NCBI GenBank assembly: GCA_046348685.1
Contig: JAXMDT010000002.1
Location: forward strand, 62,001 to 126,000
Length of the DNA stretch: 64,000 nt
Direction: 5' to 3'
DNA from: JAXMDT01 sp046348685
GTDB taxonomy: Bacteria; Pseudomonadota; Alphaproteobacteria; Rickettsiales; UBA998
The notes beneath the pieces were generated by a model. That model worked only from the letters and a program-made list of their open reading frames with translations. It was not told where the DNA came from and did no database searches. The position numbers and the translations under genes are program-made. This document shows, piece by piece, positions 8,778 through 17,155 of this stretch. Numbering within the stretch: the first letter of the stretch is position 1; each line of letters opens with the position of its first letter.

Positions 8778-9368
8778 ATGCGCTTCATTATAAAATGCAT
8801 TTTTATGCTTTTGCTGGCCTGGGTGTGCGGCCTGCTATGGTTTGTCGCCAATATTCCTGAATCGCCTTCGGATTCAAACCAGACAACGGATGCCATCGTG
8901 GTGTTGACGGGTGGAGCGGGCAGGCTGGAACACGGCATCAAACTGCTTAGCGAGCAGAAAGCCGAAGTCCTTTTTATTACCGGTGTTGGCGGCGATGGCA
9001 CGTTGAAGGAAGTGCTTTCACACGCGCAGACACTGTTTCCCGATTCGCTGGAAGGCTTGAAAGAGAAAATCAAGATCGGTAACAAGGCGCGCACGACATT
9101 TGGCAATGCGGAGGAAGTCAAGGACTGGCTTTCAGGCACTGGTTATCATTCTATCCGGCTGGTGACCGCCAACTATCATATGCCGCGCAGCGTGTTGATT
9201 TTCTCACATACGCTGCCGGGCATAACGATTGTCACCGATCCGGTCATGCCTAAGCGTTTTTCCCGCTCCGGATGGCTGAAAGAGCCAAACTCCCTTCGCC
9301 TTACGCTCAGCGAATACAATAAATATATTCTCAGCTCCTGCGTGATTTTGTTTCATGCTGTGGTGTAG
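8778..9368 (+). CDS. YdcF/SanA-family (DUF218) membrane-anchored protein
   Basis: 196 residues: one N-terminal TM helix (IIKCIFMLLLAWVCGLLWFV) followed by a DUF218 domain with the conserved segments AIVVLTGGAGRLEHGIKLL, FITGVGG and VTANYHMPRSV. The family is linked to envelope polysaccharide or lipid-carrier processing, but no enzymatic reaction is firmly known. It is typically encoded between ftsX and plsC in alphaproteobacteria, as here apart from the inserted HAD gene. Confidence 0.82.
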   Translation: MRFIIKCIFMLLLAWVCGLLWFVANIPESPSDSNQTTDAIVVLTGGAGRLEHGIKLLSEQKAEVLFITGVGGDGTLKEVLSHAQTLFPDSLEGLKEKIKIGNKARTTFGNAEEVKDWLSGTGYHSIRLVTANYHMPRSVLIFSHTLPGITIVTDPVMPKRFSRSGWLKEPNSLRLTLSEYNKYILSSCVILFHAVV

Positions 9369-10050
9369 ATCGCTTATCTTCAATCTATGCTTCTGGGCAT
9401 GGACGATTGGTCTAGGACTGCTTGCCTTGCCGCTTTTATTGATGGGCAGCGCTCTCTCCAAGGAACATATTCCAAGCCTGTGGGTAAACGGCGTACTGAT
9501 GCTTTTAAAGCGAATATGCCGTATTGATTATGTCGTTGAGGGCGACGTGCCGGATCGCGCCGTTGTCTACGCATCCAAGCATCAATCAGCATTTGAAACA
9601 CTGGCCTTCTGGAAAATACTGAATAAGCCTGCTTTCATCCTGAAACGTGAATTGCTCTGGATTCCCGTTTTCGGTTGGTATCTGGCGCTCACGAGACCTA
9701 TCGCCATAGACCGTGGTGCAGGGGCCGCCGCGTTGAAACAGGTTATACGTGAATGCGGTGAAAAATTAGCACACGGGCAATCCGTCGTTATTTTTCCGGA
9801 AGGCACCCGCACCAGACCCGGAGAGCAGAAACCATACCAGCCTGGAATTGCCGCCATTTACGCCATGCAATCACCTACGGTCGTGCCAATTGCGCTCAAC
9901 TCGGGAAGGTTCTGGTCAAAAAACAGCTTTATTAAGCGTCCTGGTACGGTGCACATCCAGATATTAAATGCCATGCCAGCCCAAATGGAAAAGAAAGAAT
10001 TTTTGACGCATCTGCAAGAAGCCATTGAGCAAGCGAGTGCATCCTTGTAG
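9355..10050 (+). CDS. plsC: 1-acyl-sn-glycerol-3-phosphate acyltransferase
   Basis: A 231-residue membrane acyltransferase that makes phosphatidic acid. The catalytic block SKHQSAFET is an H-x4-E form of the HX4D motif, and the acceptor-binding block FPEGTRTRPGE follows about 80 residues later. An N-terminal hydrophobic helix (LCFWAWTIGLGLLALPLLL) anchors it. It overlaps the YdcF gene by 14 nt, indicating one operon. Confidence 0.9.
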   Translation: MLWCRSLIFNLCFWAWTIGLGLLALPLLLMGSALSKEHIPSLWVNGVLMLLKRICRIDYVVEGDVPDRAVVYASKHQSAFETLAFWKILNKPAFILKRELLWIPVFGWYLALTRPIAIDRGAGAAALKQVIRECGEKLAHGQSVVIFPEGTRTRPGEQKPYQPGIAAIYAMQSPTVVPIALNSGRFWSKNSFIKRPGTVHIQILNAMPAQMEKKEFLTHLQEAIEQASASL

Positions 10051-10059
10051 ATATCAGGC

Positions 10060-10788
10060 ATGAAACCAGCCCGTAGTTACAACAGAGACAATGCCACCCT
10101 TCGCACGCTGAAGCTGACGCCGGGGGCAAGCCGCCACGCTGAAGGCTCCTGCCTTATCGAATGCGGCAACACAAAGGTGCTTTGCACCGCCAGCGTTGAA
10201 GAACAGGTTCCGCCATTTTTGCGCAATACAGGGAAAGGCTGGGTGACGGCAGAATACGGTATGCTGCCGCGCTCCACCGGCAGCCGCAACCCGCGCGAAG
10301 CGGCAAAAGGAAAACAAAGCGGACGCACACAGGAAATTCAGCGCTTGATCGGACGCAGCCTGCGCGCCGCGGTCGATATGACGAAGCTCGGCGAACGTCA
10401 GATCATCATTGATTGCGATGTGCTGGAAGCCGATGGCGGCACACGCACGGCATCGGTGACGGGAGGATATGTTGCCCTGGCAATGGCCATGCGCACGCTG
10501 GTTGAAGATGGTTTGCTGAAACATAATCCTCTGAAGACCGAGATTGCAGCTATCTCTGCGGGCATCTGCAAGGGTGCGGCGCTGCTTGATCTGGATTATC
10601 TGGAGGATTCTTCAGCAGAGGTAGATGCCAATTTTGTTTTCAATGGCAATCTGGAGTTGATCGAAGTGCAGGGTACGGCAGAAAATGCCGCCTTCAAGAC
10701 TGATCAATTCATCGAGTTGTTGAAGATTGCCGAAGCGGGCGCGCGTACGCTGATCGAGGCGCAGAAGGATGCTTTAAAATCGCTATGA
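10060..10788 (+). CDS. rph: Ribonuclease PH
   Basis: A 242-residue phosphorolytic 3'-5' exoribonuclease that trims tRNA 3' ends. Characteristic segments: LTPGASRHAEGSCLIECG, TAEYGMLPRSTGSRNPRE, RLIGRSLRAAVD, the acidic metal/phosphate site DCDVLEADGGTRTASV, and VDANFVFNG. Full family length. Overlaps rdgB by 4 nt (ATGA), so the pair is translationally coupled, a common arrangement. Confidence 0.96.
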   Translation: MKPARSYNRDNATLRTLKLTPGASRHAEGSCLIECGNTKVLCTASVEEQVPPFLRNTGKGWVTAEYGMLPRSTGSRNPREAAKGKQSGRTQEIQRLIGRSLRAAVDMTKLGERQIIIDCDVLEADGGTRTASVTGGYVALAMAMRTLVEDGLLKHNPLKTEIAAISAGICKGAALLDLDYLEDSSAEVDANFVFNGNLELIEVQGTAENAAFKTDQFIELLKIAEAGARTLIEAQKDALKSL

Positions 10789-11408
10789 GTATTATTCTCG
10801 ATCCAAAGCAGCCGCTCGTCGTGGCGACCCATAATAAAGGCAAGCTCGTTGAGCTGCAGCATCTGCTTGCGCCGCTTGGTTTTAGCGATATTCGCTCCGC
10901 CGGAGAGCTGGGAGTGCCAGAGCCGGAAGAAACCGGCGCGACCTTTGCCGATAACGCAGTATTGAAATCCGAACATGCTTCCCGTCAGACAGGTTTTGCG
11001 GCGCTCGCTGATGATTCAGGACTGGAAGTGCAGGCATTGAATGGCGCCCCCGGCATCTATTCAGCGCGCTGGGCGGGGCCGAATAAGGACTTCGGCATGG
11101 CTATGCAGAAAATTGAAGAAGGACTGAAAGTTATAAAGGCAACGCCGACGGGTGCGAAAGCCCGTTTTGTGTGCGTCCTTGCACTTAGTATCCCGAACCA
11201 GCGTTCAAAAGCCTTCATGGGAACGATCCACGGCACGTTGATTTTTCCGCCGCGTGGAAATAAAGGCTTCGGTTACGATCCGATTTTCATTCCGGAAAAC
11301 CATACGGTGACATTTGCCGAAATGGACCCTGAAGAAAAGGACCGCATCAGCCATCGCGCCCATGCTTTCGCAGGATTTCTGGATTTCCTGAAGGGGAAAG
11401 CCGCATGA
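10785..11408 (+). CDS. rdgB: XTP/dITP diphosphatase (non-canonical purine NTPase)
   Basis: A 207-residue Ham1/RdgB enzyme that hydrolyses dITP, ITP and XTP to monophosphates. The N-terminal VVATHNKGKLVELQ is the substrate loop; FADNAVLKSEHA and ADDSGLEVQALNGAPG carry the metal-binding acids; KGFGYDPIFIP and SHRAHAF are the C-terminal signatures. Overlaps both neighbours by 4 nt. Confidence 0.96.
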   Translation: MSIILDPKQPLVVATHNKGKLVELQHLLAPLGFSDIRSAGELGVPEPEETGATFADNAVLKSEHASRQTGFAALADDSGLEVQALNGAPGIYSARWAGPNKDFGMAMQKIEEGLKVIKATPTGAKARFVCVLALSIPNQRSKAFMGTIHGTLIFPPRGNKGFGYDPIFIPENHTVTFAEMDPEEKDRISHRAHAFAGFLDFLKGKAA

Positions 11409-11959
11409 AGCTACTGTGCATTGCGGCATCGCATCGCCCGGATTCCTATAATCGCAAGCTGATCCAGCTTGCCACTGAAGCCTACGGCAAACACGGAATC
11501 GAGATTGATGCACCGGATTACCACGCACTCGATTTACCGCCATACGATGATGTCATGCGTGAGTCAGGAAACATTCCTGAAAGGGCGCATATTATAAAAG
11601 ATAGATTGTCAGCGGCGCAGGGGCTTTTGGTTGCCTCGCCCGAATATAACTGGTCATATCCCGGCTCGCTCAAGAATATCATAGACTGGCTGTCCCATTT
11701 CCGCCCAATACCGTTCAATGGAAAGACGGCATTTCTGATGTGCGCCACGCCGTCCAAACGCGGTGGCGCTTTGTGTTTATCTCACCTTAAAATACCGCTC
11801 GAAGCGCTGGGCGTATATGTTTATCCGGAAGTCTTCACGCTGAGTGAAGCGACGCAAGCATTCGATGCATCAGGCAAAATCACTATCCCCAAAGCGTCCG
11901 AACAATTTTATCAGCTGCTGGAATCCTATCGCCAGTTCACGCAGAAACTTATGGCTTAA
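11405..11959 (+). CDS. NAD(P)H-dependent FMN reductase family flavoprotein
   Basis: A 184-residue flavodoxin-like protein of the NADPH-dependent FMN reductase/chromate reductase family. The FMN phosphate loop is SHRPDSYNRKL near the N-terminus, and VASPEYNWSYPGSLKNIIDWLS is the family signature that contacts the flavin ring. Likely a cytosolic quinone or flavin reductase; the substrate is not readable. Coupled to rdgB by an ATGA overlap and convergent with the COQ9 gene (4-nt overlap). Confidence 0.85.
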   Translation: MKLLCIAASHRPDSYNRKLIQLATEAYGKHGIEIDAPDYHALDLPPYDDVMRESGNIPERAHIIKDRLSAAQGLLVASPEYNWSYPGSLKNIIDWLSHFRPIPFNGKTAFLMCATPSKRGGALCLSHLKIPLEALGVYVYPEVFTLSEATQAFDASGKITIPKASEQFYQLLESYRQFTQKLMA

Positions 11960-12612
11960 GCGAGGGGCCTTGGCCGCCACTCTCGCCAGAATTTCTGCGA
12001 CGCTTTCATTATATTACGCCCGCGCTCTTCGGTTTTCGCTTTCCATTTTCCAAACGCAAGCACGCCATTGATCTGGCGCGTCAGGAACTGCCAGGTATCT
12101 GTATGCTCCGCTGACGCATCATCCAGCCAGTAAAGCAAGGTCGCGCTGTAAACTTTGGCGAGCAGCATGCGCTTCGTATAAAAATTAAAATCGGTTGATG
12201 TGTCGCCGGCCAGCCGCCAAATCGTATCAACCGTACGGTAAAGTGTTTTTAGTCCCAGAGCGGCATTCTGGGGTAAAATTGTATAAGCTACCGCGCGGCG
12301 AATGGCTTCCTTGTGCGCCGTTTGCGCGGAAAGGCGCGTTTTGACGCAGAACGCAATTTTTTCCCGAATTTTAAATTCTTTAAACGCTGCAGTACCCGCT
12401 ACGATGGATTCCAGTTGGCGGTCGGCATCTTCATTCAGTTTTTCAAGAATTTCCGGTATGCCGTTCGGAAACACCCGTTCAGCCTCGAGTCGCGCAAATC
12501 CGGCTTTCTCGGCGGCATGCCCGAGCATAAGCGACGTCCAGCCCTCAAATGGCGCTAAAACAAGCGCTTGATGCAGGATACGCTGGCGGATTTCCTCACG
12601 TTTGGCTGGCAT
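11956..12612 (-). CDS. COQ9-family ubiquinone biosynthesis protein
   Basis: A 218-residue TetR-like-fold lipid-binding protein. The N-terminus REEIRQRILHQALVLAPFEGW and the C-terminal block STDFNFYTKRMLLAKVYSA with YWLDD are the COQ9 hallmarks. In mitochondria COQ9 presents ubiquinone intermediates to the COQ7 hydroxylase, and alphaproteobacterial homologues are thought to act similarly. Single gene, divergent from the orphan gene at 12673. Confidence 0.88.
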   Translation of the reverse strand: MPAKREEIRQRILHQALVLAPFEGWTSLMLGHAAEKAGFARLEAERVFPNGIPEILEKLNEDADRQLESIVAGTAAFKEFKIREKIAFCVKTRLSAQTAHKEAIRRAVAYTILPQNAALGLKTLYRTVDTIWRLAGDTSTDFNFYTKRMLLAKVYSATLLYWLDDASAEHTDTWQFLTRQINGVLAFGKWKAKTEERGRNIMKASQKFWREWRPRPLA

Positions 12613-12622
12613 AAACCCTATC

Positions 12623-12656
12623 TTGTCACAAAACTGTCATAATTGTAAATTATAAT
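12623..12656 (+). promoter_or_regulatory. Pho-box-like promoter (best copy) for gene at 12673
   Basis: Direct repeats TTGTCAC (12623-12629) and CTGTCAT (12634-12640) separated by AAAA, then exactly 10 nt, then a perfect TATAAT (12651-12656). This is the 7-4-7 layout of a PhoB site replacing the -35 element, as in E. coli phoA. Confidence 0.7.
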
Positions 12657-12672
12657 CAAATTAAGGTAAATT

Positions 12673-13149
12673 ATGTCATTGGAATCACATCGCATCGCCG
12701 CCGCTTTAGATGAAGGAGCCTTTGCTCAGTTAGCTCAGCGTGCGGGGCAAGCAATTCAAGCAGGAATGGATGGCTTGATTGAGCGTATCGCAGCTCCTCT
12801 GAATGGATTGACCCAAAAACTTCACGATATGGAGCCCGGGCAAAATCACATCGCGAATTTAATGGGTGCAGCTAAAGATAGTTTACCCAGTCTCAGTGGC
12901 GGAGGTAATTCCGAAGTAGCAATTACACCATCAAAATCACCCAAAGCTGAAGGACCTGTTATCGAAAAGTCTGTGACGCCGGGTATTGAAAAAGGTTCGC
13001 CCGCGATTGCAACAGCCATGGCTGATTTTAGATCCTGCGTTAGCAGCAACGTCGATCACTCATGCTCAGTGCATGATCTTGGCGCAATGAACGCAACGCA
13101 TTTCAGAGGCACTCAAGCCAAGGAAGCTGGCGCCGGTATTGGCGTTTAA
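12673..13149 (+). CDS. Orphan small protein, unknown; Pho-box-like promoter
   Basis: 158 residues, not recognised. The N-terminal 60 residues form amphipathic helices (AFAQLAQRAGQAIQAGMDGL, LNGLTQKLHDM), the middle is a low-complexity Ser/Pro/Lys segment (ITPSKSPKAEGP), and the C-terminal part has two cysteines (RSCVSSNVDHSCSV). No signal peptide or TM helix. AAGG precedes the ATG. It sits alone between COQ9 and the flgH terminus and resembles in style the orphan proteins of the 42-63 kb region. Confidence 0.6.
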   Translation: MSLESHRIAAALDEGAFAQLAQRAGQAIQAGMDGLIERIAAPLNGLTQKLHDMEPGQNHIANLMGAAKDSLPSLSGGGNSEVAITPSKSPKAEGPVIEKSVTPGIEKGSPAIATAMADFRSCVSSNVDHSCSVHDLGAMNATHFRGTQAKEAGAGIGV

Positions 13150-13175
13150 TTTTCAACTATAAATAATAATCACTA

Positions 13176-13943
13176 CTAGAACGGTGATAGGGTATCGATC
13201 ACCTGAGCGCCCCAGCGTGGCTGCTGGACATCGGTAATCTGGCCGCGGCCGCCGTAGATAATGCGCGCTTCGGCAATCTGCGACGAATCAATCGTATTAT
13301 CCGAATTGATATCCTGCGGGCGGATGACGCCTTTCACGGAGACTTCGCGGATTTCATAATTCACGCGGATTTCCTGCGAACCATCGATTACGAAATTGCC
13401 ATTCGGCAGAACCTGCGTGATCAGCGCGGCGACCTGCGTTTCGATTTTCTCCTGGCGATCAATCTTGCCTTCACCCTTATTCTGGTTCTTGCCGTTGATG
13501 TCGAACAGGCTTGCCGGGTTTGGTTTACCGGGCGTTAAAATACCAAGCTTATCCTCCAGGCCATAAACATCCGGAGCCTGAACTTCTTCTTTGGAATCGC
13601 GCTTTCTATCCGTTTTGTTATCAAGCTGCGCCTTATCATCGATTTTCACATTGACGCGCAGGATATCGCCGACACGCGCCGCACGCTGGTCACGAAAGAA
13701 CGCGCGCGCTCCCGGCTGCCACAGCGAATTAGCCATCTGTCTTTCCGGCTGGATCGGCGCGGGCAGGGGCCATGTCATCGGTTTATAGCCCGCCTTTTGC
13801 TGCGGGTTTTCGACTTTCGCAACTGGCGGCTGGGTATACGTGTTCTCGAGCTTGTCGAGCATTGCCGAACAGCCCGTTAAAAAAGAGCTGAGCGATAGGA
13901 TGGTGATAAAACGTAACGTGCCTGTTTTTGTATTCTTGTTCAT
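13176..13943 (-). CDS. flgH: Flagellar L-ring lipoprotein FlgH
   Basis: 255 residues. Signal peptide with lipobox LTGC (lipidated Cys about residue 25) for outer-membrane anchoring of the basal-body L-ring. Family segments are SLWQPGARAFFRDQRAARVGD, ILRVNVKIDDKA, and the C-terminal VKGVIRPQDINSDNTIDSSQ plus RIIYGGRGQI. Last gene of the leftward flgF-flgG-flgA-flgH operon. Confidence 0.96.
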   Translation of the reverse strand: MNKNTKTGTLRFITILSLSSFLTGCSAMLDKLENTYTQPPVAKVENPQQKAGYKPMTWPLPAPIQPERQMANSLWQPGARAFFRDQRAARVGDILRVNVKIDDKAQLDNKTDRKRDSKEEVQAPDVYGLEDKLGILTPGKPNPASLFDINGKNQNKGEGKIDRQEKIETQVAALITQVLPNGNFVIDGSQEIRVNYEIREVSVKGVIRPQDINSDNTIDSSQIAEARIIYGGRGQITDVQQPRWGAQVIDTLSPF

Positions 13944-13946
13944 GGC

Positions 13947-14744
13947 TTACCTCGCGGATACTTGTATTTGGCTCGGCTGCGCGCCGACGAGCACTTCGCT
14001 ATCGGAGATGACCTTGGCGCTGACCGTAATGTTACTTTCCGTATTTTTAACGCGGATCATGTCACCTTCGCTGCCGGGCTGGAGCGCTTCTCCGGTCGTG
14101 CTGATCGTCATAAATGGCGTCTGATAGCGCATGGTGACGACGCTGCCTTTTTCCATAATCGAAGGTGACATCAATTCCAGTTTGCGAATGGGGCGGTTAT
14201 CTGAGATCGCGCGGCGCGGCGTTTTTCCGATTAACGTTTCACTGTCCGTCACCGTATCGGCGCGCAGCCGGCTGGTCGGCAGTAGCTTCGTGTAAATATT
14301 GTCTTCGGTAATTTCCTGGCCCTTGCTCAGGCTCTGCTTCAGCATCGGAACTTCCACCATTTCCGTATAGCTGCCGCTGATCGGCTTGGCGGAAAGCACA
14401 TCACCGCTGTCCATAAAGAACAGGTTGGCGCTGAACGTACGCTTATCGGCATCGAATTTCAGTGTTTTAATCGCAACCGAGAATGGCTTGCCGTATTTAT
14501 AAAGTATAGGGTTGCGCGCGCTGCCGACCGTCGCTTTGATATGATCGGCGATGCCTTGTTCCTGCAGCATGCCGGAAAGTGCTTCCTCCGCATCGTCGAG
14601 CGTAAACTGGAATGCAGGCTCTTCGGTAATCGCCGGTTCGTCAGCATTGGCGGGAAATGCTTTGAAAACCAGAACGGTCAGCACGGATAAAATCAGCAAT
14701 GCCTGAATCAGGATGGACAGTTTATGAAGGGTATTCTCATTCAT
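13947..14744 (-). CDS. flgA: Flagellar P-ring chaperone FlgA
   Basis: About 265 residues. N-terminal membrane or signal helix (LSILIQALLILSVLTVLVF) ending near AFPANA, then the periplasmic chaperone domain; the C-terminal SAF domain includes LKQSLSKGQEITEDNI, IGKTPRRAISDNRPIRKLEL and a final VSAKVISDSEV. It assists FlgI assembly. The ATG at 14744 is preferred: GAGG is 5 nt upstream, whereas a GTG six bases earlier overlaps that site. Confidence 0.93.
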   Translation of the reverse strand: MNENTLHKLSILIQALLILSVLTVLVFKAFPANADEPAITEEPAFQFTLDDAEEALSGMLQEQGIADHIKATVGSARNPILYKYGKPFSVAIKTLKFDADKRTFSANLFFMDSGDVLSAKPISGSYTEMVEVPMLKQSLSKGQEITEDNIYTKLLPTSRLRADTVTDSETLIGKTPRRAISDNRPIRKLELMSPSIMEKGSVVTMRYQTPFMTISTTGEALQPGSEGDMIRVKNTESNITVSAKVISDSEVLVGAQPSQIQVSAR

Positions 14745-14753
14745 GGCCACCTC

Positions 14754-15539
14754 TTATGCGGACTGGTTCAATGCCTGCAGCATCTGGTCGGATGCCGTGA
14801 TGACTTTCGAATTCATTTCGTAGGCACGCTGGGCAACGATCAAGGTGGTAATTTCCTCCACCGGATTGACGTTGGAGTTTTCCACATAGCCTTGCAGCAC
14901 TTTTCCGAAGCCTTCATCACCGGCGAAGCCCTGCACCGGATCGCCCGAAGCCGGAGTTTCCAGATAATAATTGCCGCCCATGGCCTCAAGGCCGGGTTCA
15001 TTGACGAAGGTCGTTAGTTCAAGCTGGCCTAAATTCACTGGATCGACCTGGCCGTCGAGTTTCGCTTCAACAACGCCTGTCGCGCTGACGCTGACGCTGA
15101 CGGCATCTTGCGGCACGGTAATGCCCGGCGAAACAATGTAGCCGTCGGAGGTAACGATCTCACCGTCGGGGCTTAGCTGGAAAGACCCGTTACGCGTATA
15201 GGCAATCTCCCCGCTTGGCAGTTCCACGTTGAAATATCCACGCCCGTTCACTGCTAGATCGAGCGCGTTCTCGGTAAGCTTCACGGTTCCTTGCGACATA
15301 TTGCGGTAGATCGCGCCGGTACGCACGCCAAGACCCAGCTGAATACCGGTCGGCACCACGGTTCCCGAATCGGAAGAGTTTGATCCGACGCGGCGCAGAT
15401 CCTGGTAAATCAAATCCTGAAATTCCGGCCGCTCGCGCTTGTAGCCGGTAGTCGTCATGTTCGCGAGGTTGTGCGAAATGACATCGACGTTAAGCTGCTG
15501 GGCTTCCATCCCTGTTGCAGCAATGTTTAATGAACGCAT
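14754..15539 (-). CDS. flgG: Flagellar distal rod protein FlgG
   Basis: 261 residues with the rod/hook N-terminal signature (RSLNIAATGMEAQQLNVD, SHNLANMTTTGYKRERPEF) and the C-terminal coiled coil ending EEITTLIVAQRAYEMNSKVI. The region GTVVPTGIQLGLGVRTGAIY is specific to FlgG. Preceded by AGGAGG. Second gene of the operon. Confidence 0.97.
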   Translation of the reverse strand: MRSLNIAATGMEAQQLNVDVISHNLANMTTTGYKRERPEFQDLIYQDLRRVGSNSSDSGTVVPTGIQLGLGVRTGAIYRNMSQGTVKLTENALDLAVNGRGYFNVELPSGEIAYTRNGSFQLSPDGEIVTSDGYIVSPGITVPQDAVSVSVSATGVVEAKLDGQVDPVNLGQLELTTFVNEPGLEAMGGNYYLETPASGDPVQGFAGDEGFGKVLQGYVENSNVNPVEEITTLIVAQRAYEMNSKVITASDQMLQALNQSA

Positions 15540-15558
15540 GGGTGTCCTCCTCTAATTA

Positions 15559-16284
15559 TTATCCTGCCGATTGCTGCGCGTAAGTCTGGTTGGTCTTACG
15601 TTGCAGATCGTACATGACTTCTACGAATTTCGCGGTATTAGAGACGCTTCGGTTGACCTTGGTCATCTCCACCAGTTCCTGCACGGGCGATACATTGGAT
15701 TGTTCGACAACCCCCTGCAGCACGCGGGAATGTTCAGCCGGAAGCGGCGCGGTTTTGCTGCGGAACAGCGTATTGCCTTCGCGCTCAAGCTCCTGCGGAT
15801 TCTGGAATTCGACGACTTGCAGCGTGGAGCGCTCCTCGCCGTCCACTTTAATATTGCCCCCTTCGCCGATAGTGATGGTTTTATCTTCCGGTGCGAACTC
15901 CACCGGCTGCCCCCCCTCATCGAGAACGGGGAATCCGTCCGGCGTCACCATCTGGCCCTCGTTATTGACGAGGAACGTTCCGGCTTTCGTGTAGCGCTCA
16001 CCGCCTGGCGTGCGAATCACGAAATAACCGGGACCCGAAATCGCAGCATCGAGCGGGTTGCCGGTTTCCTTCATCGGACCGCCCTTAGTATCGATGTATG
16101 ACGAGATATCTTGCGTGAACGCCATCTTGCGTTGGTTGCCGTCATCGACGAGGTAATCGGTGAACATCATTTTTTCGCCCTGATAACCAGTGGTGGTGAC
16201 GTTGGCCAGATTGTTGGCCACCATATCCATATTACGGAAAAGGGCGGTTTCCCGCGAAAGCGCAATATAAATACTATTATCCAT
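15559..16284 (-). CDS. flgF: Flagellar proximal rod protein FlgF
   Basis: 241 residues from MDNSIYIALSRETALF. It has the rod N-terminal motif MVANNLANVTTTGYQGEKMMF and the C-terminal QSNVSPVQELVEMTKVNRSV. The start at 16284 was chosen because GAGGA lies 6 nt upstream and the rod motif begins there; an upstream in-frame extension would cover the sigma-54 promoter. First gene of the leftward operon. Confidence 0.95.
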   Translation of the reverse strand: MDNSIYIALSRETALFRNMDMVANNLANVTTTGYQGEKMMFTDYLVDDGNQRKMAFTQDISSYIDTKGGPMKETGNPLDAAISGPGYFVIRTPGGERYTKAGTFLVNNEGQMVTPDGFPVLDEGGQPVEFAPEDKTITIGEGGNIKVDGEERSTLQVVEFQNPQELEREGNTLFRSKTAPLPAEHSRVLQGVVEQSNVSPVQELVEMTKVNRSVSNTAKFVEVMYDLQRKTNQTYAQQSAG

Positions 16285-16318
16285 TCGAGTCCTCGTACGT
16301 GCTTTTAGCGGATACAAT

Positions 16319-16333
16319 GCAGGAAGCGTGCCA
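16319..16333 (-). promoter_or_regulatory. Sigma-54 promoter of flgFGAH
   Basis: On the minus strand TGGCAC-N5-CTGC, that is -24 GG and -12 GC at the required spacing, 35 nt before the flgF ATG. Only one base differs from TGGCAC-N5-TTGC. Expected to need an FlbD/FleQ-type activator. Confidence 0.7.
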
Positions 16334-16510
16334 GTCGCATGGTTTGCCTGTACCGACACGTGAAAGTTAATGGCGGCCAGCCGTCGCACAGGTGGCATGA
16401 GAGATACGCCGCAGCGAAAAGCTCAGAGATGAAAAACTATGAATTGACGGAAGAAAAACGAATGGGATAGGAAGGCATATACATACACAATATTTGCAGG
16501 GAGAAGTACA

Positions 16511-17095
16511 ATGGCAGTCAAAGATGAAGACGACATTGAAGAAAAGGAAAATGGCGGCGAAGAAGGCGAAGAGGGCGGCAAAAAAGGCGGGAAGAAAAAG
16601 CTTATTATTATACTCGCCCTGGCTATTATGCTTCTAGGCGGTGGTGGTGCTGGGCTTTATTTCAGCGGTATCCTGGGTGGTAAAGGCAAGGATAAAGAAG
16701 TTGCTGCCGAAGACGGCGCTAAAGCCGGGGAACACGCGTCGAAAGGCGAAGGCGAAAAAGGAAAACACGGCAGCTCTGCCAAAGCCGGCGCGCCGACGTT
16801 TTATGAGCTGCCCGAGTTCCTCGTTAACCTGAATACCGATGGAAAAGGGTTAAGCTTTATTAAGATGACTGTCGTGCTTGAGCTCGCCAATCAGAAAGAT
16901 AGTGAACAGCTTAGCGCTTTGCAGCCCCGGGTTGTAAATGACTTCAATACGTATCTGCGCGAATTGCGGGCAAGCGACCTTGCCGGATCAACGGGGTTAG
17001 AGCGTTTGCGCGAGGAGTTGCTGATGCGTGTGAACAAGTCTGTCAGCCCCGTGCAGGTGAATGATATACTTTTTAAGGAAATTATTGTACAATAA
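16511..17095 (+). CDS. fliL: Flagellar basal-body protein FliL
   Basis: 194 residues. An acidic N-terminus, a lysine run, one TM helix (KLIIILALAIMLLGGGGAGLYF), a charged Gly/Lys/Glu linker, and the periplasmic FliL domain (YELPEFLVNLNTDGKGLSFIKM to PVQVNDILFKEIIVQ). It surrounds stator units and supports torque. Preceded by GGGAG and followed by a separate sigma-54 promoter for fliM. Confidence 0.93.
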   Translation: MAVKDEDDIEEKENGGEEGEEGGKKGGKKKLIIILALAIMLLGGGGAGLYFSGILGGKGKDKEVAAEDGAKAGEHASKGEGEKGKHGSSAKAGAPTFYELPEFLVNLNTDGKGLSFIKMTVVLELANQKDSEQLSALQPRVVNDFNTYLRELRASDLAGSTGLERLREELLMRVNKSVSPVQVNDILFKEIIVQ

Positions 17096-17110
17096 AGATA
17101 GTTCAGCACT

Positions 17111-17125
17111 TGGCACTATCTTTGC
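17111..17125 (+). promoter_or_regulatory. Sigma-54 promoter of fliM-DUF6468-motE
   Basis: TGGCAC-TATCT-TTGC, an exact match to the TGGCAC-N5-TTGC core, 30 nt upstream of the fliM ATG, in the fliL-fliM gap. Confidence 0.8.
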
Positions 17126-17155
17126 TTAGAATCATATTAGAGTAGTCCGAGCATC

